Under the pieces are notes generated by a model. The model was given only the letters and a program-made list of their open reading frames with translations. It was not told the origin of the DNA and did no database searches. Source: Paludibacteraceae bacterium (GTDB lineage Bacteria; Bacteroidota; Bacteroidia; Bacteroidales; Paludibacteraceae). Taken from it: DNA of 46,794 nt. Position 1 is the stretch's first letter, and the number at the start of each line of letters is the position of its first letter. The DNA is taken from NCBI GenBank assembly GCA_017448345.1, contig JAFSLP010000048.1, positions 1-46,794 of the forward strand, written 5' to 3'. Shown here piece after piece: positions 6,832 to 13,334 of the stretch. The position numbers and the translations under genes were made by a program.

Positions 6832-8190
6832 TCATTTTTCGTCGATTTTGCCCTTTAATGTGGCTGCAGAGGCGTCAATTATCTTCACTTTGACAAAATC
6901 TCCGACCTTCTGGTTGGTTCTTGGGAAGACAACCGTCTTGTATTGCGAGGTGCGCCCGTACATGTCGTCATGGCTGCGTTTGGAGAATCCCTCCACCAGC
7001 ACTTCAACCGTCTTGCCTATCTCGCGTTGGTTGGACTCCAGCGAGAGCTGGTTCTGCAGGGCGATAATCTCGTTGAGGCGGCGCACTTTCTCTTCCTCGG
7101 GGATGTTATCCGGCAGATGTTTGTGTGCATAGGTGCCGGGGCGCTCGGAGTATTTGAACATAAACGCCGTGTCGAATCCCACCTCGCGCATCAGCGAGAG
7201 GGTCTGCGCATGGTCCTCCAGCGTCTCGTCATGGAAACCGCAGAAGATATCCGTGCCGATGGCGGCGTCGGGCAGGATGCGCCGGATAGCGGTTATACGG
7301 TCCAGATACCACTCGCGGGTGTATTTGCGGTTCATCAGTTTGAGCACATGGTTCGAACCGGATTGCACTGCCAGATGGATGAACTTGCACAGGTTGGGAT
7401 GGCGGCTGATAGCCTCCAGCGTCTTGTCGGACATGTCTTTCGGATGGCTGGTGGTGAACCGGATACGCATGTCCGGCACGGCGTCCGCCACTATCTCCAA
7501 GAGGTCTGCGAAATCCACTTCGGACTTCTGCGAGCCGGCTTCTGACGGCTCATAGACATAACGGTAGGAGTTGACATTCTGCCCGAGGAGCGTCACCTCC
7601 TTGTATCCGCGTGCCTGCAGGTCGCGCACCTCATTGAGTATCGACTCCACATCACGGCTGCGTTCACGGCCGCGTGTGTAGGGCACCACGCAATAGGAGC
7701 AGAAGTTGTTGCATCCGCGCATGATGGACACGAATCCGCTGATGGACCGTCCGATACGTGCAGGGATGATACGCCGGTAGGTCTCTGTGGTGCTGAGTTC
7801 CACATTCATGGCTTTGTGCCCCTGTTCGCACTGCGCCAGCAGGTTCGGGATGTCAAGGTACGCGTCGGGACCTGCCACGAAATCCACACCGTAACGATCC
7901 AGCAGTTCCTGCCCCATGCGCTCTGCCATACAACCGATAACGCCGAGGGTTGTCTTTTGCCTTTGGTCCTTCGGCTTCCGGTTCATCAACCCGTTCAGTT
8001 CCCTCAGACGTGCTTCCACTTTCTGCTCCGCATTGTCGCGGATGGAACAGGTGTTCAGTAGAATGATTTGCGCATCATCCCATTGGTCTGTCATTTCCGC
8101 ACCGGCGGTTTGCATGATTGCCGCTACAACCTCGCTGTCCGCGACGTTCATCTGGCATCCGTATGTCTCAATATAAAATTTTTTTTGCAT
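6832..8190 (-). CDS. miaB: tRNA-2-methylthio-N6-dimethylallyladenosine synthase MiaB
   Basis: This 452-aa radical-SAM methylthiotransferase adds the methylthio group to i6A37 in tRNAs reading UNN codons. The N-terminal UPF0004 domain carries the three auxiliary-cluster cysteines (YGCQMN, NTCSIR, VIGCMAER). The radical SAM CxxxCxxC motif is in GCNNFCSYCVVPYTRGRERSR. A C-terminal TRAM-like domain ends the protein (TVEVLVEGFSKRSHDDMYGR...). The frame is open further upstream into the tRNA gene, but the start at 8190 (MQKKFYIETYGCQMN) is right by homology and leaves the divergent promoter and tRNA outside the gene. No good promoter box was found for miaB itself. Assignment is firm. Confidence 0.97.
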   Translation of the reverse strand: MQKKFYIETYGCQMNVADSEVVAAIMQTAGAEMTDQWDDAQIILLNTCSIRDNAEQKVEARLRELNGLMNRKPKDQRQKTTLGVIGCMAERMGQELLDRYGVDFVAGPDAYLDIPNLLAQCEQGHKAMNVELSTTETYRRIIPARIGRSISGFVSIMRGCNNFCSYCVVPYTRGRERSRDVESILNEVRDLQARGYKEVTLLGQNVNSYRYVYEPSEAGSQKSEVDFADLLEIVADAVPDMRIRFTTSHPKDMSDKTLEAISRHPNLCKFIHLAVQSGSNHVLKLMNRKYTREWYLDRITAIRRILPDAAIGTDIFCGFHDETLEDHAQTLSLMREVGFDTAFMFKYSERPGTYAHKHLPDNIPEEEKVRRLNEIIALQNQLSLESNQREIGKTVEVLVEGFSKRSHDDMYGRTSQYKTVVFPRTNQKVGDFVKVKIIDASAATLKGKIDEK

Positions 8191-8195
8191 TTTAC

Positions 8196-8226
8196 TTGCA
8201 TATATCAAAAAAAAGTAGTAATTTTG
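8196..8226 (+). promoter_or_regulatory. Promoter of the tRNA-Pro gene
   Basis: TTG (8196-8198) and TAATTTTG (8219-8226) are 20 bp apart. Transcription would begin about 20 nt before the mature tRNA. The block is 34/37 identical to the promoter upstream of pepO. Confidence 0.75.
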
Positions 8227-8252
8227 CACCCGCTTTCGAAAAAAGGGAGCAA

Positions 8253-8326
8253 CGGGGAGTGGCGCAGCCCGGTAGCGCAACGGTCTGGGGGACCGGAGGT
8301 CGCGTGTTCGAATCACGTCTCCCCGA
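8253..8326 (+). tRNA. tRNA-Pro (anticodon GGG)
   Basis: The 74-nt cloverleaf folds well. The acceptor CGGGGAG (8253-8259) pairs with CTCCCCG (8319-8325), with discriminator A at 8326. The D stem is GCGC/GCGC, the anticodon loop CTGGGGG (8285-8291) has anticodon GGG at 8287-8289, and the T loop is TTCGAAT. The first anticodon-stem pair (A8280-G8296) is a mismatch; the other four pair. The 3' CCA is not encoded, so it must be added after transcription. It reads CCC and probably CCU codons. A perfect terminator follows three bases later. Confidence 0.93.
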
Positions 8327-8328
8327 CG

Positions 8329-8356
8329 AGAGAACCAAGCTTGGTTCTCTTTTTTT
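8329..8356 (+). terminator. Terminator of the tRNA-Pro gene
   Basis: A perfect 22-nt palindrome (8329-8339 with 8340-8350, core CCAAGCTTGG) is followed by a run of seven T's. On the minus strand no T tract follows, so it should not act for porW. Confidence 0.85.
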
Positions 8357-8390
8357 GTTTAGGGGAGAATGGCACGCTGACTTACGTTGT

Positions 8391-11000
8391 TTACTTGACC
8401 AAAGGAAGGTTCACTTCCGCCAAGGCTTGTATCTCCACGCCTGCCAGAGCTGCCTGCATGTCGGCATTCTTCCGTATCAGGTCTATCCACCATTCCGCCT
8501 CGTCCATATCGGCAAAGCCGCTGATGCGCAATGCACAGCCGCTGCCTAACACCGGCATCTTCTGCAAGTCAAAATCACGGATGAGGAACTGCGAGAAATT
8601 GAACAGCGCCACTTCGTACAGCAGTTCGTTAAGTGCCTGTTCGTCCGGCTTGGGCAGACGCAGCAGGACGATGCTCGGCTGTTTGCGGTCTTCGCTCCAT
8701 TGCTGTTCTGCTGCCTCGGACGACTCCTGTTCTTCCGGTGCCTCGGTCTGACTGCGCATCTGTGCCAAGTCGCTCGTAGTGCCGCCTTGCTGGCTCTCCA
8801 TACCCTGCCCCATCATCGCAAGCATGTCTTTTGCCATAGCGCCTAACTCGGTCTCCGGATAACGGTCAACGAGTTGCCGCAACTCACCCGCAAAGGCATC
8901 CTGTCCCTCCGTCCGCGCCACAGAGACGGCGTTGAGGAAGAGGAAACGGGGCATCAGCCTGCTCTGCGGGAAGACCGTATCGGCATACTGTTTGTTGGCT
9001 TTGACGATGGCGAACTGCCCTTTGGTATATGCGGCATAGGTGGCGGCATAGAGCGAGTCCTGCTCGTCCAGCATACGGCGCATACGCGCGATATACGCTT
9101 CGTCGTGGCGCAGTGCGCGGAGCTGCTCGTCTTCATGAATGGCTGCTACCGACGGATGGGTGGCAAACCGTTTCTCCAAGGCAGCCAGTGTCTCCTGTGC
9201 CTGCGGCTGGTCCTCTAACTTGTCGCGGTAGATATAATAGAGCGCCACCATCGCTTCGCGCCACAGGCTGTCGCTGGCGGCGTAGTCCTGCGCTGTACGG
9301 GGTATCTGCTGGAGATAATACTCCGGCTTGTGGGTATCGGTTTCCAGTGCCGGACGCACGGCGGCTGAGTCGGCAGCCAATGCCGTGGAGTCGGACTCGC
9401 CAAGCACTCCGCCCGCCTCTGCATTCATCTCATCGCTCACCACCACTTGCTTGTTTTGTCTGCGCCAGTTATCCTCCAGCTGACGGGCTCCCCACCGGCG
9501 GCGCCATTCCTGCTGGCCTTGCTTGATCAGCTGCGGGTTATAGAAATACCACTCGCCCTTCTGTGCACCGCCGCCACCGAGCATGTTCGCCGTATTGACG
9601 CTACGGAGACCGTCATCTCCGTGCGCCATTTCGCGTGCTTCTTGCGCCTGCTTGACGGAATCCGCCTTCTCGGCTTCTATCAGGTCGGCAATTATCTTGT
9701 CCACGATGGCGCGTTGCTCTTCTTCGCTCAGGCGGCTGATGCGCTGCAGCGAGTCCTGCAGCTGCGCCTGTGTGTATGATACAATCAGCTCGTCCAGTAC
9801 CTCCGAACGCTTCTGCACACGCGCATACTCGTCGTTCTCCGCCGTCAGGATAGTGACCGCCTCGCGGTAACACGGCTGCGACTGCACATACTTGCGCTGC
9901 CCGAAATAGAGGTCTCCGGCACGCACCAGCACAGCTGCCTTGGCTGTACCCGCCTGCGTGGACTCGGCTATCGCTTTCTCGTACATCTCTAATGCCTGCA
10001 CTGTGTCTTTATCCTGCAGGTAGATGTTTCCCATCGCGCCGTAAATCTGGTCCAGACGGTCTTTGTATTTCGACTGTCTGGTCATCGTGCGCAGCTGGCG
10101 GAGCGAGTTCCTGCCGCCCAACTCCGATATACGCAGGCGTGCATTGAACTCCATCTCATTGGGGGGAGCCATCCTGATAACGGATTTATAGGCGTGTATC
10201 GCCTCGTCGCGTTTGTTCTCCAGTTCGTATAACTGTCCGAGCACATAGGCGAAACGCGGACGGTAGATCTTGCGTTTCTCGTAAGGGATGGCTATCTTGA
10301 TGAACGGAATCGCCTCATGGTTATGCCCGCCGTGCAGCAGCACATCCGCCTTGACGGCGGAATAGAGCCGTGCATGCTTGCGGCTCAGGGCGTCTATCTG
10401 CACGCGGTTGAGCATGTCTTCCGCCTCATATTGCCAGCCCATCTCGGCATACGCACGCGCCGTCCATAACTGGCATTGCGCCACGATGTCCGGGTCGTTC
10501 GAATAATGACGGATGATATAATTGAAGGTGCTGACGGCACCGAGGAAATCGCCTTTGTGGAACTCCGCCTCGCCCAGACGAATCCACGCCATGCTCATGT
10601 TGGCATTGAACTCCTCGGACTGAAGCCATAGCTTGTATTTGGGGTCGTTCGCCTTTTTAGGGTCACGTTTGGGTTTCGATTTGATAGAGTGCAGTTTGAT
10701 GCACTTGCGGCATTTCTCAATCGTCTTGTCCATCTGCGAGGCGGACGCCTCTGCTGCCGCATGGTTGGACACTGGGTAAAGGTTCAGGACCCGGCTGTAG
10801 TCGTCCGTATTGGCATCGCGGATGGCTTTGAGACCTTCCTCATAGGCGACATTGCCGTTATAGAGAATATTATATTTGACTTTCGTTTGATGGAATGAGC
10901 GGGTAGCCCATGTGTTTTTCTGCACCGAGCATGAACTGGCTGACAACAGGAGGATTCCCACTGCCACAAAATGTACTATTTTTAAGATTTTGCCCATCAT
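8391..11000 (-). CDS. porW: T9SS/gliding lipoprotein PorW (SprE-like)
   Basis: This 869-aa tetratricopeptide-rich lipoprotein has a lipobox LSASSC with Cys24. It then shows the opening typical of PorW/SprE proteins (SVQKNTWATRSFHQTKVKYNILYNGN). Helical TPR-like repeats fill roughly residues 130-460. A charged, lower-complexity region (about 470-560, ending near ALAADSAAV) leads to a second TPR-like part and an acidic Q/E-rich stretch (TSDLAQMRSQTEAPEEQESSEAAEQQ) before the C-terminus. PorW is a periplasmic outer-membrane lipoprotein needed for type IX secretion in Porphyromonas and for gliding in Flavobacterium (SprE). It is the last gene of the cargo operon, 119 bp after tsaB; that gap holds a tandem array and a copy of the gene's own 5' end. 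The second Met codon (10997) is an equally good start. Confidence 0.88.
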   Translation of the reverse strand: MMGKILKIVHFVAVGILLLSASSCSVQKNTWATRSFHQTKVKYNILYNGNVAYEEGLKAIRDANTDDYSRVLNLYPVSNHAAAEASASQMDKTIEKCRKCIKLHSIKSKPKRDPKKANDPKYKLWLQSEEFNANMSMAWIRLGEAEFHKGDFLGAVSTFNYIIRHYSNDPDIVAQCQLWTARAYAEMGWQYEAEDMLNRVQIDALSRKHARLYSAVKADVLLHGGHNHEAIPFIKIAIPYEKRKIYRPRFAYVLGQLYELENKRDEAIHAYKSVIRMAPPNEMEFNARLRISELGGRNSLRQLRTMTRQSKYKDRLDQIYGAMGNIYLQDKDTVQALEMYEKAIAESTQAGTAKAAVLVRAGDLYFGQRKYVQSQPCYREAVTILTAENDEYARVQKRSEVLDELIVSYTQAQLQDSLQRISRLSEEEQRAIVDKIIADLIEAEKADSVKQAQEAREMAHGDDGLRSVNTANMLGGGGAQKGEWYFYNPQLIKQGQQEWRRRWGARQLEDNWRRQNKQVVVSDEMNAEAGGVLGESDSTALAADSAAVRPALETDTHKPEYYLQQIPRTAQDYAASDSLWREAMVALYYIYRDKLEDQPQAQETLAALEKRFATHPSVAAIHEDEQLRALRHDEAYIARMRRMLDEQDSLYAATYAAYTKGQFAIVKANKQYADTVFPQSRLMPRFLFLNAVSVARTEGQDAFAGELRQLVDRYPETELGAMAKDMLAMMGQGMESQQGGTTSDLAQMRSQTEAPEEQESSEAAEQQWSEDRKQPSIVLLRLPKPDEQALNELLYEVALFNFSQFLIRDFDLQKMPVLGSGCALRISGFADMDEAEWWIDLIRKNADMQAALAGVEIQALAEVNLPLVK

Positions 11001-11089
11001 TATGCTTCACGTATGCGTCTCGTATGCGACTCGTATGCGACACGTATGTGACACGTATGCGATAAAATGTACTGTTTTTAAGATTTTGC
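10968..11089. repeat. 26-bp direct repeat: porW 5' end copied upstream
   Basis: The 26-bp block AAAATGTACT-A/G-TTTTTAAGATTTTGC occurs at 10968-10993 (inside codons of the porW signal peptide) and again at 11064-11089 with one mismatch. The two copies are 96 bp apart and bracket the porW start codon and an 11-bp tandem array. Confidence 0.85.
11008..11062. repeat. Five 11-bp tandem units upstream of porW
   Basis: Units CACGTATGCGT, CTCGTATGCGA (twice), CACGTATGTGA and CACGTATGCGA follow without gaps. The array ends 7 bp before the porW ATG. Related 11-bp units occur at 23278-23321. Confidence 0.85.
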
Positions 11090-11119
11090 GCTTTCGGTTT
11101 TAAGCCCTTTTCTGTCCGT

Positions 11120-11899
11120 TTACGGTTTTAGACCCTTGACATGACTCTGCGCTGCGACAAACTCTTTCAGATAGAACGGTTCGTAGTAAGCCAATTCCGC
11201 ACCGCTTATCATCTTTATACTTTCGACTTTCGACTTTTGACTTTCGACAATCTCCCCCATATACTGCGCTTCTGGCACAATATCGGGCACAAAATGCCAG
11301 TTAGACTTGGTCAGCACCGCCTGACATTTGGCGGCTCCGTCGCCGAAATAATAATACTCCTTTGTACATTGTACATTGTCCCTTTGTACATCAAGCAGGC
11401 TTGCCTCGTTCTCCACCACCACGGCATGCACGTTCATCTGCCCATTGTCCCTTGTCCATTGTCCATTGCCCTCCTGTACTTCCGTATAGACTTCCATCCG
11501 CCGGGCATCAATCATCGGGAAAAGAACCGCATCCGCGTCTCCTGATTCGTAATCCGTTATTCGGAATTCGGAATTCGTAATTTTTGATTCGTAATTCTTT
11601 ACCAGCACTTGCAGCGTAGGCACGGGAATCAGCGGCACATTAAGACCGTAGCACAGCCCCTTGGCTGTAGAAGCACCTATCCGGAGCCCTGTATAACTGC
11701 CCGGACCTTCACTCAACGCCACAGCGTCTATAGAGAGGTGTTGCTCCGCCGCATAGCGAAGCAATTCCTCTATATAGCGAGGTAGCAACCGGGCATGGTT
11801 GCTACCTTCACGGCAAATACACTGTTTGTACGGCTTGCCATCTACTGTGATGGCAGCCGAACAAACCGATGTACTACTTTCGATACATAGTATCGTCAT
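11120..11899 (-). CDS. tsaB: tRNA threonylcarbamoyladenosine biosynthesis protein TsaB, with repeat-derived insertions
   Basis: This 259-aa protein is TsaB (YeaZ), the partner of TsaD in t6A37 synthesis on ANN-decoding tRNAs. It shows the ASKHA-fold opening MTILCIESSTSVCSAAI and the signature SEGPGSYTGLRIGASTAKGL near residue 65, followed by IPVPTLQVL. It is longer than typical TsaB (roughly 215-235 aa). The excess coincides with four segments encoded by heptanucleotide tandem tracts: YESKITNSEFRITDYES, GNGQWTRDNGQM, VQRDNVQCTKE and ESQKSKVES. About 130 bp (44 codons) of repeat are held in frame. The gene lies 17 bp after the beta-barrel gene and before porW. Because TsaB is generally essential or near-essential, these tracts are presumably tolerated as surface loops. 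Confidence 0.95.
   Translation of the reverse strand: MTILCIESSTSVCSAAITVDGKPYKQCICREGSNHARLLPRYIEELLRYAAEQHLSIDAVALSEGPGSYTGLRIGASTAKGLCYGLNVPLIPVPTLQVLVKNYESKITNSEFRITDYESGDADAVLFPMIDARRMEVYTEVQEGNGQWTRDNGQMNVHAVVVENEASLLDVQRDNVQCTKEYYYFGDGAAKCQAVLTKSNWHFVPDIVPEAQYMGEIVESQKSKVESIKMISGAELAYYEPFYLKEFVAAQSHVKGLKP
11221..11248. repeat. Heptanucleotide tract 1 inside tsaB
   Basis: Four 7-bp units (TTTCGAC, TTTCGAC, TTTTGAC, TTTCGAC) are read on the minus strand as SQKSKVES within tsaB. Confidence 0.85.
11361..11390. repeat. Heptanucleotide tract 2 inside tsaB
   Basis: Units TTGTACA, TTGTACA, TTGTCCC and TTTGTACA are read on the minus strand as VQRDNVQCTK. Confidence 0.8.
11445..11472. repeat. 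Heptanucleotide tract 3 inside tsaB
   Basis: Units TTGTCCC, TTGTCCA, TTGTCCA and TTGCCCT are read on the minus strand as GNGQWTRDNGQ. Confidence 0.8.
11546..11594. repeat. Heptanucleotide tract 4 inside tsaB
   Basis: Seven contiguous 7-bp units: TTCGTAA, TCCGTTA, TTCGGAA, TTCGGAA, TTCGTAA, TTTTTGA, TTCGTAA. They are read on the minus strand as YESKITNSEFRITDYES. Seven units of 7 bp is 49 bp. Confidence 0.85.
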
Positions 11900-11916
11900 A
11901 ATGCTATTGAACCAAC

Positions 11917-13317
11917 TTATTCTGCAGCATCAACGGGTGCTAACTCACTTTCCTGTGCCTTGGCTGCCTTCTGCTTCTTGGGGAAGTTGAAGTGGTAAGC
12001 CAGTTTCACACCGGCATCGAAGAAGCCGACATTCTTGGCATACGAATTCGTAGCAGCGTTCACATTAAACTGTGCCTTGCTTGCTGTCGAAGGAGCCGTT
12101 GTAAGTGATACCAGAGGATCGCTGACGGTGGAACCGTTCTTGAAGGTGTTGAACACGCTGTAGTTGGCGAATGCACCAAGACCCAGCGAGTTACCGCTCT
12201 TCAGAATCCACTCGTAACCGATTTCAGCAGTCAGCATGATGTTGCAGTTGAACTGGATACCGTTGTCTGTTCCGTTCAGTTTGTACTGGTCGTCACCCAG
12301 AACACCGGTAACCTGATCGTTCTGTACAAGCACGTCTCTGTCCACGAAATGAGCATTAACGATAGTATTCTCGTTGTTGCTGATGGTCTGGTTGTACGGA
12401 GTGTAAACCGGAATCATGAACTTCGGACCTACGTTGAAGAACAGACCGCTCTCATGAATCAAGGAGAACATTACCGGTACTTCCAGTTGGAGGTTACGGT
12501 CGGTCTCTTTTACCTCGTCAGCCTGAATGGTATATTCAATATCACCGGCTTCTGTTGCCTGCGTATATTTATCTGCTACGGCAGTCTTCAGACCACTCTG
12601 CTGGTAACCGATGCCCAGACCGGCGATGATACCGAGGTCAACCGGACGGTCCTCTTTGGTCCAGTAGTGTGCATACTGCAGGTCGAGAATAGCGTCGAAA
12701 CCGCAAGTCCAGTTACCAATCTCGGTGTTGTGGAGCAGTGACGAAGCACCGCCGCGAACACCAATGGTGAAACGGTCATAGCCGCTGCGCGCTTTCTTCT
12801 CCTTAACCGGCTCCTCTGCGGGCTCGGGTTCGGGTGCAGGTTCGGGTTCCGGCTCTGCTTCTGCTACTTGACCGGAATTGTCCTGACTGTTCTGGTCTGC
12901 TTCGGGAGCAGGTGCGGGTGCGGGTTCCGGTTCCGGCTCCGGTGCGGGAGCAGGAGCGGGTTCGGGTTTGGGTTCCGGTGCGGGAGCAGGCTTTGCCTCC
13001 TCTTTCTCCTCACGCGGAGTAACCGGACCTATACACTCTTGGCATACCCAAGAGATGATACCACCGTTGCCGTTATCCAGCATCACGCCTTCAGGGAAGC
13101 GTTTGGTACCAAGCTGACCAACTACGTGTATGCGGTCATATACCCACAGGGACATTTTCTCGCCCGTCAGGTAGCGCTCGCATTCGCGCTTAATCATTAC
13201 GGAGTCACCCTTTGCCACATTGAAGTGAGGCTTTTCAGCCTCTTGTGCCGAGAGACTCGACACAAGAGCTGTGCTGACAAGGGTGGCGGCAATTAGAATT
13301 GATTTTATAGTCTTCAT
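11917..13317 (-). CDS. Outer-membrane beta-barrel protein with Pro/Glu-rich linker
   Basis: This 466-aa protein starts with a signal peptide (MKTIKSILIAATLVSTALVSSLSAQ). A small N-terminal region (25-105) follows with two cysteines (WVCQECIG). Residues 106-175 are a Pro/Ala/Glu linker (EPKPEPAPAPAPEPEPEP and more). From about 185 onward the pattern of alternating residues and aromatic ends (FTIGVRGGASSLL, DLGIIAGLGIGYQQSG, FFDAGVKLAYHFNF) is that of an OmpA/PorT-like outer-membrane beta-barrel. The function is not known; its place between cargo genes and tsaB-porW suggests a surface or export-related role. It starts 17 bp after the 1745-aa gene and, unusually here, has a textbook Shine-Dalgarno site (13324-13330). 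The linker is long enough to cross the periplasm or surface layer, which is inference. Confidence 0.8.
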   Translation of the reverse strand: MKTIKSILIAATLVSTALVSSLSAQEAEKPHFNVAKGDSVMIKRECERYLTGEKMSLWVYDRIHVVGQLGTKRFPEGVMLDNGNGGIISWVCQECIGPVTPREEKEEAKPAPAPEPKPEPAPAPAPEPEPEPAPAPAPEADQNSQDNSGQVAEAEPEPEPAPEPEPAEEPVKEKKARSGYDRFTIGVRGGASSLLHNTEIGNWTCGFDAILDLQYAHYWTKEDRPVDLGIIAGLGIGYQQSGLKTAVADKYTQATEAGDIEYTIQADEVKETDRNLQLEVPVMFSLIHESGLFFNVGPKFMIPVYTPYNQTISNNENTIVNAHFVDRDVLVQNDQVTGVLGDDQYKLNGTDNGIQFNCNIMLTAEIGYEWILKSGNSLGLGAFANYSVFNTFKNGSTVSDPLVSLTTAPSTASKAQFNVNAATNSYAKNVGFFDAGVKLAYHFNFPKKQKAAKAQESELAPVDAAE

Positions 13318-13323
13318 AGTGCT

Positions 13324-13330
13324 ACCTCCT
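13324..13330 (-). promoter_or_regulatory. Strong Shine-Dalgarno site of the beta-barrel gene
   Basis: AGGAGGT on the minus strand, six bases before the ATG at 13315-13317. It confirms that start. Other genes of the window show no comparable site. Confidence 0.75.
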
Positions 13331-13334
13331 ATTC

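Noticed and set aside
8191-8316. Upstream extension of miaB into the tRNA gene
   Set aside because: It would be coded by the antisense strand of tRNA-Pro and its promoter; family homology starts at 8190.
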